Positions 27,924 to 36,582 of a stretch of 64,000 nucleotides of DNA are shown here, piece after piece. The notes beneath the pieces are model-generated. The model was not told the origin of the DNA. It made no database searches and worked only from the letters and a program-made list of their open reading frames with translations. Numbering within the stretch: position 1 is the first letter of the stretch; the number at the start of each line of letters is the position of its first letter. Origin of the DNA: Eshraghiella crossota. Its GTDB lineage: Bacteria; Bacillota; Clostridia; Lachnospirales; Lachnospiraceae. A program made the position numbers and the translations under genes. The DNA is taken from positions 2,157,001 through 2,221,000 of the forward strand of contig NZ_CP102270.1 in assembly GCF_025148445.1 (NCBI RefSeq), written 5' to 3'.

Positions 27924-27980
27924 GAAATCATTATAATTGCAAATAGTTAATAAAACAACAAAAATCTTGGAGGTATCAGA

Positions 27981-28856
27981 ATGGCTGAAAACAGATACAA
28001 ATTAAATAAAGAACTTGCCCAGATGTTAAAGGGTGGCGTCATCATGGACGTTACAACTCCTGAGCAGGCTAAAATCGCAGAAGCGGCAGGTGCATGTGCT
28101 GTAATGGCACTTGAGAGAATCCCTGCGGATATCCGTGCCGCCGGCGGTGTATCACGCATGAGTGACCCAAAAATGATTAAAGGAATCCAGAACGCCGTTT
28201 CTATTCCTGTTATGGCAAAGTGCCGTATCGGTCATTTTGTTGAAGCACAGCTTCTTGAAGCTATTGAAATTGATTACATCGATGAAAGCGAAGTTCTTTC
28301 TCCTGCTGATGATGTATACCATATTGATAAAACCAGATTCAAAGTGCCTTTTGTATGCGGTGCAAAGGACCTTGGCGAAGCACTCCGCCGTATCAGCGAA
28401 GGCGCATCAATGATTCGTACAAAGGGTGAACCGGGTACAGGTGATGTTGTCCAGGCAGTACGTCATATGCGTATGATGAACAGCGAAATTAACAAAATCA
28501 AAGCTATGCGCGAAGATGAACTTTTTGAGGAAGCTAAAGTATTAAGAGTTCCTTATGATTTAGTTGTATATGTACACGATAATGGAAGACTCCCTGTTGT
28601 AAACTTTGCAGCCGGCGGTGTTGCAACTCCTGCCGATGCAGCTCTTATGATGCAGCTCGGTGCCGAAGGTGTATTCGTAGGCTCAGGTATTTTCAAATCA
28701 GGCAATCCTGAAAAGAGAGCCAATGCGATTGTTAAAGCTGTAACAAACTACACGGATGCAAGCCTCATTGCTTCTCTTTCAGAGGATCTTGGCGAAGCTA
28801 TGGTTGGTATTAACGAACAGGAAATTGAACTTTTAATGGCAGAAAGAGGAAAATAA
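27981..28856 (+). CDS. pdxS: Pyridoxal 5'-phosphate synthase subunit PdxS
   Basis: PdxS makes pyridoxal 5'-phosphate from ribose 5-phosphate, glyceraldehyde 3-phosphate and ammonia. The product is 291 residues. [34 protein letters not shown] and the catalytic lysine in [16 protein letters not shown] are visible, with [32 protein letters not shown] at the phosphate site. A GGAGG site lies 8 bp before the ATG. pdxT follows after 1 bp. Confidence 0.97.
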   Translation: MAENRYKLNKELAQMLKGGVIMDVTTPEQAKIAEAAGACAVMALERIPADIRAAGGVSRMSDPKMIKGIQNAVSIPVMAKCRIGHFVEAQLLEAIEIDYIDESEVLSPADDVYHIDKTRFKVPFVCGAKDLGEALRRISEGASMIRTKGEPGTGDVVQAVRHMRMMNSEINKIKAMREDELFEEAKVLRVPYDLVVYVHDNGRLPVVNFAAGGVATPADAALMMQLGAEGVFVGSGIFKSGNPEKRANAIVKAVTNYTDASLIASLSEDLGEAMVGINEQEIELLMAERGK

Positions 28857-28857
28857 T

Positions 28858-29427
28858 ATGACTATTGGTGTGCTTGCCGTTCAGGGAGCTTTTGCAGAGC
28901 ATATAAAAAGGCTTAAAGAACTGGGAATTGATTCTGTAGAGCTTAGGAAAAAAGATGATTTGGGCAAACCTTTTGATGGTATTATTCTTCCCGGCGGCGA
29001 AAGCACCGTTCAGGGTAAATTATTAAAAGAGCTGGATATGTTTGATACTCTTAAAAATATGATTAAGAACGAGGTTCCCGTTCTTGCCACCTGTGCAGGA
29101 CTGATTCTTTTAGCCGAAAAGCTTGAAAATGACAGTCATACATATTTTGGCACATTACCCGTTACAGTTAAACGTAACGCCTACGGAAGACAGCTTGGCA
29201 GTTTCTTTACAGAGGAAGATTTCAAAGGTATCGGAAAGATTCCAATGACTTTTATCCGTGCCCCTTACATAGAAAGCAGTAGTGATGATGTTGATATTCT
29301 CGCAAAAGAAAACAACCATACCATTGCCGTCAGGTATAAAAATCAACTGGCAATGTCTTTCCACCCTGAACTCGATAATGATACAAGGATACATGAATAT
29401 TTTGTTGATATGATTAAAGGATGTTAG
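28858..29427 (+). CDS. pdxT: Pyridoxal 5'-phosphate synthase glutaminase subunit PdxT
   Basis: PdxT hydrolyses glutamine and channels ammonia to PdxS. The product is 189 residues. The glutaminase nucleophile is the Cys in VLATCAGLILLAEK (Cys81), and the His/Glu pair is in MSFHPELDNDTRIHEYF. GGESTVQGKLL is the oxyanion-side motif. The stop overlaps the stop of the convergent ABC ATPase gene by a few bases and no terminator fits between them. Confidence 0.96.
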   Translation: MTIGVLAVQGAFAEHIKRLKELGIDSVELRKKDDLGKPFDGIILPGGESTVQGKLLKELDMFDTLKNMIKNEVPVLATCAGLILLAEKLENDSHTYFGTLPVTVKRNAYGRQLGSFFTEEDFKGIGKIPMTFIRAPYIESSSDDVDILAKENNHTIAVRYKNQLAMSFHPELDNDTRIHEYFVDMIKGC

Positions 29428-30092
29428 ATTATCCTACCATCCTTTATTTCAATTATGCGGTCGCAGGATTCAGCAATATCCTTGTCATGTGTAATAATGA
29501 TAACCGTTGTTCCCTTTTCATTCATCTTCCTTAATAAGGCAATTATATCTGAAGATGTCTTTTCATCAAGGGCACCTGTAGGTTCGTCTGCAAGCAGAAT
29601 TTTAGGTTCCATTATCATGGCTCTGGCAATTGCAACACGCTGTTTCTGCCCTCCTGAAAGCTTACTGACTTCTTTATCATAAATCATTTCCATACCAACT
29701 TCTTTGAGTAAGTCAATAGCTCTTTCTTTTTCGATTTTACGGTTTACCTTTTTCTTTGAAAAATCAAAAGGCAGTAACACATTATCAATTACCGTATATT
29801 TTTCCAGTAATGCAAAATCCTGCATTACAATACCTATATTTTTGTTCCTTATCTGTGCACGTTTTCTGTCATTATATTCCGCTACATTAACACCGTCTAT
29901 AAGATATTCTCCGCTGTCATAATTATCAATACAGCCGAGTATGTGCATCAGTGTTGATTTTCCCGCACCTGATTTTCCTATAATAGCCACAAACTCTCCG
30001 TCATTTATCTTAAGGCTTACATCATCAAGGGCTTTTAATTGGTTCGGTTTTCCTTTGTTATATGTTTTTGTCAGATTTTTAATTTCTATCAT
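29424..30092 (-). CDS. ABC transporter ATP-binding protein, MacB/LolD type
   Basis: A 222-residue ATPase that works with FtsX-type permeases. Walker A is GKSGAGKST, the Q-loop VMQDFALLEKYT, the signature LSGGQKQR and Walker B ILLADEPTGALDEKTS. It is the last gene of a three-gene set after two FtsX-like permease genes. Such transporters export lipopeptides, lipoproteins or antimicrobial peptides, or act as mechanosensors; the substrate is not visible here. Confidence 0.92.
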   Translation of the reverse strand: MIEIKNLTKTYNKGKPNQLKALDDVSLKINDGEFVAIIGKSGAGKSTLMHILGCIDNYDSGEYLIDGVNVAEYNDRKRAQIRNKNIGIVMQDFALLEKYTVIDNVLLPFDFSKKKVNRKIEKERAIDLLKEVGMEMIYDKEVSKLSGGQKQRVAIARAMIMEPKILLADEPTGALDEKTSSDIIALLRKMNEKGTTVIIITHDKDIAESCDRIIEIKDGRII

Positions 30093-30106
30093 ATAGTGTT
30101 CTCTCC

Positions 30107-31327
30107 CTAATTTTTTTGTGCAACAAGTTGAAAAGATGTTTTCCTCATATTAAGCAATCTACACATCAGATATGTACATATTGCAACTAATGCGGCATAT
30201 ATTATTATCATATACATCAACTCATTCGTTATCAGGAAATTAATATTACCGAAAATCTTAAACTTCATCTGCAGTTTTCCTATACTATAGAACAATATCA
30301 TTCCGATTATCAGGTCAAATATAACTTCAATCGTAAAAGGCATTGCTGCTTTTCTGTTATTCATTCCCAATATCTGGATTACCCCGAATGCTTTCTTATC
30401 ATTACTCAATTTGATAAGTAATATCGAATCTATACAGACTGTCATCATTAACAAAATAATTATGGCTATCGGAATATTTTTTCCATTTTCCCTTGCATAT
30501 ATTTTGTCTGAATTTGATACAAACCCATTTTCGGTTAAATTAATGACGCCATTTACACCCGAAAACATTTCCATTCCTTCTTCTACAAGTTCACTTGCAT
30601 ATTCATCAAACTGCACCGGATCCATATCATCCATATTTATCAGGACATTTCTGTAAAAATAATCACCATCAGCGGTTTTTTCAATCTTTGAAAATTCGCT
30701 CTCCGGAATAATCATGAGAAGTCCGTTTTCATTATAATAATAGCTGTCATACATTTGCGTATAGTTTACCTCCGCTATTCGTTCAAATCCTCCGTATATA
30801 CTCATAAGCGTCTGATTATCAGAGATAATTCCTGCTATCTTATATTTAACTGAATAAGGATGCTCCTCATTCAGGGAATATGCCGTTCTTATATCACCCT
30901 TTTTAGCTCCAAAACTGTTTTTTGAAACATATACATTAATATACTCATCATTGTTGCCATCTATTTTTCTTTTTCCCGAATCCAGCTGCAGATTTAATTC
31001 TTTTATTAATTTATCAGGATAAACAACTACCTGATATGCTTCCCTTCCATCAATTATATTTACCTGGCTTTCATCATACAATGTTGTTGATTTAAATGAC
31101 ATGGCTTTTCTGCCTGCTGTCAATTCATCATATCTATCCTTATTACACACGGAGATATAGACCATATTGTCTCCCGAATATCTGTTGACAATGTCATATA
31201 AGACTTTCTCTCTGTTAATCTGGCTCAGAAAAATTCCTGAACTACACATTGTCAATGCGAGAATCAAAATAAATACAATATGAAAAAAAATATTATATAC
31301 ATAATCTTTTCGTATAAATCTAATCAT
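30107..31327 (-). CDS. FtsX-like permease, second of a pair
   Basis: A 406-residue membrane protein. One hydrophobic segment lies at about 12-33. A long extracytoplasmic region of roughly 240 residues follows, then three membrane segments near 285-305, 335-355 and 370-392. This is the MacB/FtsX topology. The last loop holds QILGMNNRKAAMPFTIE, a typical coupling region. It overlaps the preceding permease gene by 8 bp. The two permeases are unequal in length and probably form a heterodimer with the ATPase. Confidence 0.82.
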   Translation of the reverse strand: MIRFIRKDYVYNIFFHIVFILILALTMCSSGIFLSQINREKVLYDIVNRYSGDNMVYISVCNKDRYDELTAGRKAMSFKSTTLYDESQVNIIDGREAYQVVVYPDKLIKELNLQLDSGKRKIDGNNDEYINVYVSKNSFGAKKGDIRTAYSLNEEHPYSVKYKIAGIISDNQTLMSIYGGFERIAEVNYTQMYDSYYYNENGLLMIIPESEFSKIEKTADGDYFYRNVLINMDDMDPVQFDEYASELVEEGMEMFSGVNGVINLTENGFVSNSDKIYARENGKNIPIAIIILLMMTVCIDSILLIKLSNDKKAFGVIQILGMNNRKAAMPFTIEVIFDLIIGMILFYSIGKLQMKFKIFGNINFLITNELMYMIIIYAALVAICTYLMCRLLNMRKTSFQLVAQKN

Positions 31328-32405
31328 TATTTGTTCTCCTTAACAGTTCTTTAAGTTCAACACGATTACATACGAATACAACTGCCGATGTCAGCACGAT
31401 TATGCAGCCATATACAACCGCTCCGGTGAGTATATATGTTCTGGCACTAAATATATTGTAGTTATTACCATATATACGATAAAATATGTTTTCAAAAACC
31501 AGATGCATCAACGTCATTCCAATACATATAGTCAATGCACTTATAACCGCTATTTCTGTCATATTAATCTTAAATCTTTTAAGCTTGCTTGCCCCGACTA
31601 TGCCCATAACGATTAATTCCTTACGTCTGTTTTTGATAAGATACCAATATAACATACCCGTATTGACAGCGATTGTTATTCCCACTATTACAGATATAAA
31701 AATAATTGTTTTGATTGACACCAGTGTTTCTCCGTCACGGATATTAAAGTCCGGAACATATACCCTGTCTCCCAGTTTGCTTTCAAAATTATTTTTGATT
31801 GCTTTATAATCTTTTACACTTGGCAGGTCCTCAAAATTAAATATTGTCATTAATGCACCCGCTTCATCACCGATTACATTAATTGTTGTACTGACCTTAT
31901 TGTGCAGAACATCGTCACCTTCTATTCCTATGATGGTATACTCTTCGCCCAATATTTTAATCTTATCACCTAATTTGTAATCACTGCCGGCAACAACAAC
32001 TTTACTGTTTTCTGTATAATCCTGCTTTTCAAAATAGCGCCCCGATATAATATTCCTGTTCTCTTCTATCGGTTCTGCATTCATAAATTCACCGTTACTA
32101 TATCCTGAATAAATATTGACGGGATACTCCAGATCTGTCAGCGCCATAGTATATACATACGATAAATCTGCTTCCACTTCTGCGCATGTTGTCCTAATTA
32201 ATTCCTTTATCTCACCGATTGTGACATCTTCAAAGCTTAAATCAATATATTTATTATCAATGTCAAGTTCCTGTTTTCGTCCGTTAAATTCGGCAAATAC
32301 TCCATACAGAAAAATTAAGCAAACCATCCCTATTATCTGTGACAAAATCAGAACAACATATATAATTTTATGTGCTTTCATTGAATTTTTTAATAGTTTA
32401 AACAA
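31320..32405 (-). CDS. FtsX-like permease, first of a pair
   Basis: A 361-residue membrane protein with the same topology: a segment at about 14-36, an extracytoplasmic region, then segments near 232-256, 283-305 and 325-348. IVGASKLKRFKINMTEIAVIS is the coupling loop. The likely start is TTG at 32403-32405, with GGAGG 10 bp upstream; an ATG eight codons later has no ribosome binding site. A 285-bp gap with a terminator separates it from the lipoprotein gene. Confidence 0.8.
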   Translation of the reverse strand: MFKLLKNSMKAHKIIYVVLILSQIIGMVCLIFLYGVFAEFNGRKQELDIDNKYIDLSFEDVTIGEIKELIRTTCAEVEADLSYVYTMALTDLEYPVNIYSGYSNGEFMNAEPIEENRNIISGRYFEKQDYTENSKVVVAGSDYKLGDKIKILGEEYTIIGIEGDDVLHNKVSTTINVIGDEAGALMTIFNFEDLPSVKDYKAIKNNFESKLGDRVYVPDFNIRDGETLVSIKTIIFISVIVGITIAVNTGMLYWYLIKNRRKELIVMGIVGASKLKRFKINMTEIAVISALTICIGMTLMHLVFENIFYRIYGNNYNIFSARTYILTGAVVYGCIIVLTSAVVFVCNRVELKELLRRTNND

Positions 32406-32690
32406 GGAAATCTATCCTCCCCTCTTATTTTTATCTATAGTATTTCACTTTGATAATTTATAACCGTCCTAATTTCTTTAGTTCCTGTTTTTTATGGTAT
32501 CATACCCTTACTTCAATTTCAATATAAATGTCGCTGGCGGTCAATTTTCATATGATTATCAATATACAAAAAAGGAATCAAGTTAGGGGCATTCCCTATC
32601 CTGACTCCAATTTCAAATCGAATACAGTCCAATATTATGTACTCTTACCTATCAAAGCATCAAAGCATCACAAAACACTATTTTTCATGG
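32406..32690 (-). other. 285-bp gap upstream of the FtsX transporter genes
   Basis: No gene is supported. It holds the terminator of the lipoprotein gene (32568-32608) and AT-rich sequence before the TTG start of the permease gene, where a promoter is expected but no clean hexamer pair was found. A 12-bp stretch at about 32551-32562 resembles part of the recombination site at 42.3 kb; it is a single half-site and probably chance. Confidence 0.4.
32568..32608 (-). terminator. Terminator after the lipoprotein gene
   Basis: On the minus strand GGAGTCAGGATAGGG pairs imperfectly with CCCCTAACTTGATTCC (32594-32608 with 32574-32589) around a short loop, followed by TTTTTT. It ends the C39-like peptidase/lipoprotein transcript before the FtsX transporter genes. 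Confidence 0.8.
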
Positions 32691-33803
32691 CTAAAATTCT
32701 TCTTTTGCAAAATAATGAAATTTTCTTACTTCTTCATTATTTTCATCCGTCAAGTACATCCATACACCACCTTTATTATCTTGCGCCATATATGATATGT
32801 AATATGATTCGAAATCCTCGGATATATCATATTTTAACAACTTACCTTTTTCCTCATCAAACGCATAAAATATAGAACTTTCTCTCATATATAAAACAGG
32901 CTTTTTATATGATGGCATACTATTTTGTGCAATGCTTAAATTTTTTTCCAACTGTATTTTCTTTATCTCTCCATCTTCAATACTGCCTATTAATGTTGTG
33001 TCCATAAAATTTGTTATAAATAAATATTGACCATTTACATATATCTGTGAAATTGCTGTATTAAAAACATCATCCTTATAATCCGACATTTCTATTGTCT
33101 TTTCAAATTTTCCTTGTTCATTATATACTGTTATAGCATAATCGGATACACCATCAGCAACTATTTCTTCTACAGAATATATGTATTCATCATAAAGACA
33201 TATATTTGTTATGATACGACCTTCGCCATTTTTATAATCAATTTCATATTCTATTATTTCTTTTCTTGTACCGTCCTTTATATTATAACTTTCTATATAT
33301 GTGTATCCCGTAGTTTCATCTAAAAGTTTACCTTTTGCAACATATATTGTTTCATCACTACCAGCAAGATAAAAAAATGTCTGCATATTCTGCTCTCTAT
33401 ACAGTTCTTCTAACACACATTGCTCAATGTTTAATCTGTAAAACACATTTGACCTTGTTTGCTCATTTTCCAATACTGTCACAAAGAAATACAAGTCTTT
33501 ATCTACTAACAGCGAACTATTATTACATATCAAAAAACCCTCAATATTTCCACTTTCTCTTGTAGCATTAGTTTGTATATCTTTTACATAAAACTTCAAG
33601 TTACCATTTTCGTCAATCTTATTATATACTATCTTCTCAGATGTTGTTAAAACAATGGATGTAAATTCATTTTCCTCTAACTGAATATCTTTTGCTTTTT
33701 CTGTGTAATTATTTTTTTTCATCTCAGGTTCATTATTTTCCTTACACGATGTCACACATAATAAAACGACAATACTAAGCAACCAAATACTTATTTTTTT
33801 CAT
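32691..33803 (-). CDS. Predicted lipoprotein of unknown function
   Basis: A 370-residue protein I do not recognise. The signal peptide has a lipobox VTSC with Cys20 as the likely acylated residue. The mature part is rich in beta-type repeats of roughly 45-55 residues (for example LYFFVTVLENE, YEYIYSVEEI-like and YLFITNFMDT segments), suggestive of a beta-propeller. It lies 57 bp after the C39-like peptidase gene, so it may be an accessory to it. Base composition is as AT-rich as its neighbours. Confidence 0.7.
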   Translation of the reverse strand: MKKISIWLLSIVVLLCVTSCKENNEPEMKKNNYTEKAKDIQLEENEFTSIVLTTSEKIVYNKIDENGNLKFYVKDIQTNATRESGNIEGFLICNNSSLLVDKDLYFFVTVLENEQTRSNVFYRLNIEQCVLEELYREQNMQTFFYLAGSDETIYVAKGKLLDETTGYTYIESYNIKDGTRKEIIEYEIDYKNGEGRIITNICLYDEYIYSVEEIVADGVSDYAITVYNEQGKFEKTIEMSDYKDDVFNTAISQIYVNGQYLFITNFMDTTLIGSIEDGEIKKIQLEKNLSIAQNSMPSYKKPVLYMRESSIFYAFDEEKGKLLKYDISEDFESYYISYMAQDNKGGVWMYLTDENNEEVRKFHYFAKEEF

Positions 33804-33860
33804 TTTTTTCTCCTGGATAATATGAGCAACAGATTAAAAACAACCTGTTGCTCTTGCAAT

Positions 33861-34613
33861 TTACCAACACAATCCGATATTTACAGCATTGTACGCATTG
33901 TACAATGTAGTCGCAGACTTATCATAAAATGAACCTGACGAATAACCCAAATACATAATCAAAGAATCCGCTATGTTAAATGTCGAACCATCTGTCGTAA
34001 CACCATTAATTGCTATAAAATGACCTCCAGAAGTATATTTCCAGCCATCAGCTGTAGAACACGCAATACCAACTATTGGTGGCATATCATATAATGCAAT
34101 CGAACTATATAAATAATTTACCATATCTGTCTTATTAACACCATTTTTCTGAACATAATAATTTGATGAAATTTTACTATTTAAATACTTCACCATCGGT
34201 GCCAAATATGTTCCACTAGTTGTTGTTCCACAAGCAGAAGCAATTGTTGACTGTGAATATGTTTTTCCAGTTAAATACTTTAATGCACCCTTAACTGTAG
34301 CAGGTCCACAATAATAGTTATTTATCTGTCCATATACGGTATATCCATCATCTAAATAATCCCATGTAACAGCTCTAGCCTTTGATTTCTTAATAACCGC
34401 TGAAACATCCAACTCTTCTTTTTCAGACTTAATTTTCACTTGTTCACTTGTTAATGATTCAACCACATCATTTTCCATCTCATAACTTTCAGCAGGCAAT
34501 GCTCCAGCAAAACCAATACCCGCATTAATCTCAGCTCCAAAAACTGTGCTACATGCCAACATTGAAATCAACAATGATGTGCTTACTACTTTCATAAATC
34601 TCTTGTTTCTCAT
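33861..34613 (-). CDS. Secreted C39-like (papain-fold) cysteine peptidase
   Basis: A 250-residue protein with an N-terminal signal peptide (cleavage near residue 26-27, VFGA). After a linker to about residue 90 comes a C39-like domain with the catalytic residues Cys102 in NYYCGPATVKGAL, His198 in GGHFIAINGV and Asp216 in FNIADS. It is free and secreted, not fused to an ABC exporter, so it probably cleaves an extracellular peptide or cell-surface protein. Downstream of an ECF sigma/anti-sigma pair and upstream of a lipoprotein gene; control by that sigma is inferred. Confidence 0.8.
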   Translation of the reverse strand: MRNKRFMKVVSTSLLISMLACSTVFGAEINAGIGFAGALPAESYEMENDVVESLTSEQVKIKSEKEELDVSAVIKKSKARAVTWDYLDDGYTVYGQINNYYCGPATVKGALKYLTGKTYSQSTIASACGTTTSGTYLAPMVKYLNSKISSNYYVQKNGVNKTDMVNYLYSSIALYDMPPIVGIACSTADGWKYTSGGHFIAINGVTTDGSTFNIADSLIMYLGYSSGSFYDKSATTLYNAYNAVNIGLCW

Positions 34614-34685
34614 AATAAATTTTCCTCTCTTTTATGTTTTATAATACAATATATTCAAACAACTCCCTAATACTGCCTCCTTTCA

Positions 34686-35153
34686 TTATTCTTGTTGCAT
34701 TGAATATATATAGTATCCATCATATCCATCAAACTTAACTACTATTTTTTCATTCGAATCGTAATTGATAACATATATATCTGCCTCTGTCGCACATTCG
34801 CCTTCAATTTTATAATCTTTGACAATTATGACCAGCTCTGATAATATTCCTTCATATTTATCTTGATATTCATATACACTCTCATTATATTTAATCAATT
34901 TATATATTCCACAGACACCACTAGTTGTAGTTTCTGTCATCACATTTCCTCCACCTTGCTCATATTGTTCCTTATCAACATAAAAGGTACTATTTATAGA
35001 ACTAATCAACACCAAACATACTACCGCTACACTCACAAATGCGAATGCAAATGTTATAATCTTTGCACTTCTATTTACTTTTTTTTCACTATCTATAACA
35101 TATCTATCATCCAGTTCACTTATGCTTTCAAATATTTTCTCGCTATTCAACAT
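34686..35153 (-). CDS. Predicted single-pass membrane anti-sigma-like protein
   Basis: A 155-residue protein with one hydrophobic segment at about 31-53, a short N-terminal cytoplasmic part and an outside domain of about 100 residues. Its start overlaps the sigma-factor gene by 11 bp, so the two are coupled. Position and topology match anti-sigma factors, but no zinc (ZAS) motif is seen and the family is not recognised. A sensing role for the outer domain is inferred. Confidence 0.6.
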   Translation of the reverse strand: MLNSEKIFESISELDDRYVIDSEKKVNRSAKIITFAFAFVSVAVVCLVLISSINSTFYVDKEQYEQGGGNVMTETTTSGVCGIYKLIKYNESVYEYQDKYEGILSELVIIVKDYKIEGECATEADIYVINYDSNEKIVVKFDGYDGYYIYSMQQE

Positions 35154-35709
35154 AATAATTCTCCTTCCACAAATAATCTTTTAACTGTGCTCGTATTCTA
35201 CTTAGAATAACCATAACATTGTTCTTTGACACGCCATACATAATAGATATTTCCTCGATGGAATTAACAAAAAAATATCTTCTTACAAATATATTTCGAT
35301 ATTTGAGTGGCAAATCTTCTACAAATCTGTTAATAAGGTGTTGTAATTCATTCTCAATAATCGTCTCTTCAACATTATTATCTTTATCTGGCAGACATTC
35401 TTCTAATTCCTCCAAAACTAATGACAACTCGCTGCCGCCTCTCTTTTTTGCGTTTTCTTTTTTATATTTATCAAAGGATAGGTTTCTTGTTATTTTTCCT
35501 ATAAATGCTCGGAAACAATTAGGAATTTGAGGTGGAATTGCTTTCCAAACCTTCATCCATGTATCATTAACACACTCCTCTGAATCTTCTTGATTGTTTA
35601 ATATTGAATAAGCTATAGAATAGCAATATTTCTCATACTTATTCATCGTGACTGTTATTGCACTTTCATTTCTGCTTAAATACAAATTAATTATTTCTTT
35701 ATCTTCCAT
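35143..35709 (-). CDS. RNA polymerase sigma factor, ECF subfamily
   Basis: A 188-residue ECF sigma factor from the ATG at 35709; upstream in-frame codons have no good ribosome binding site, though ATG at 35715 is an alternative. Region 2 shows IAYSILNNQEDSEECVNDTWMKVWKAIP with the -10 recognition helix. Region 4 has LPLKYRNIFVRRYFFVNSIEEISIMYGVSKNNVMVILSRIRAQL. It is co-transcribed with the anti-sigma-like gene and lies upstream of the secreted peptidase and lipoprotein genes, its likely regulon. Confidence 0.88.
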   Translation of the reverse strand: MEDKEIINLYLSRNESAITVTMNKYEKYCYSIAYSILNNQEDSEECVNDTWMKVWKAIPPQIPNCFRAFIGKITRNLSFDKYKKENAKKRGGSELSLVLEELEECLPDKDNNVEETIIENELQHLINRFVEDLPLKYRNIFVRRYFFVNSIEEISIMYGVSKNNVMVILSRIRAQLKDYLWKENYYVE

Positions 35710-35787
35710 ATGCATATTTCTCACTGTTATGAAGTAACCTTTGTCAAGAGTAAATTCACAAAAATCACCACAAACTTTTCCTTTCAT

Positions 35788-36065
35788 TAAATTTTAACAC
35801 TGGGTACAGAGGTAATTAGTTATTTTGCAGATGTAATCTGACAGAGTCAGTTTCTTCTGCTTGATTACCCTTAGGAATATTCAGATGATTCTGTCATCAT
35901 ACTTATTATTCGTTCAAATAATATTTTACAGGTAAATCCACGAATCTACAATTGTGAGGTCACTTCATATTGTCTCTTATTCTTATAGACGACATTTTTT
36001 AACAACCCTTACAAAATTTTCATTTTTTTATTTTAATTTACTAATATAACTTAATTCCAATATAG
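35788..36065. other. Gene-free AT-rich stretch at the left edge of the island
   Basis: About 280 bp with no supported gene on either strand. I looked here for a third copy of the tuf-terminator core found at 37.8 and 53.3 kb and did not find one. If an older tandem insertion ended here, its outer attachment site has been lost. Confidence 0.4.
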
Positions 36066-36520
36066 TGCAATTCGTAAATTTTCAATTTATGAAAACAAGA
36101 GGTTTCAATGGGAGACTGTATGAAACCGAAAGAAATACTAGACAGTAAAGGCACGAATGTCCGATTTGACTTTGCACTTAGACTGGTAAATGAATTTGAA
36201 ATTGACGTAAATGAGATATACTCTGCCAGTCCCTTTTCCGGTGCAATCACAGAAGAAGAAATATATCCTACACACTACCCAATAGATTGAACGGTGCTCT
36301 TGACGGAAATCGGGTAAAAACGTATCTAAAGAATTCCATGTATCCGCTTATGTATCTTTTCGGAAAAAACAGTATGCCGGATGTGGATAATTTGCTGACT
36401 TTCTTTTACCAATTGGATGATTAAGCCAGAAAAGAAGTGGTGGAAACGATACAATTCAAGCTGCAGTATCACAGAGATCCCGAACGGGCAGAACAGATAA
36501 AACAGATTAAAGGGTTGTAA
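36066..36520 (+). pseudogene. Broken copy of the HTH repressor gene at 50.65 kb
   Basis: Nearly identical to the leader and coding region of the intact gene at 50654-51136, starting at 36108. Three kinds of damage are visible. Exactly 72 bp are missing between two TCCG tetranucleotides, which removes 24 codons covering the whole helix-turn-helix. A 2-bp CA insertion shifts the frame at about 36270. GAC GAA has become GAT TAA near 36422. The operator-like TTCGTAAA/TTTATGAA pair upstream is retained. It marks a second, older element of the same kind. Confidence 0.92.
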
Positions 36521-36582
36521 TTTCATAACATAAATGCTACCATTAAACCATTAGAGATATACTCTACAAGGAGATAAGATAT

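Noticed and set aside
32551-32562. ATGATTATCAAT, matching 12 bases of the 30-bp recombination site
   Set aside because: Only one half-site with no paired arm; expected by chance in AT-rich DNA. No third copy of the full site was found in the window.
32528-32875. 115-codon plus-strand frame overlapping the lipoprotein gene end
   Set aside because: Antisense to a real gene and crosses its terminator; no ribosome binding site.
35709-35787. Upstream TTGACA near the sigma-factor start as its promoter
   Set aside because: No -10 lies at a workable distance; the hexamer falls inside a possible N-terminal extension and is probably chance.
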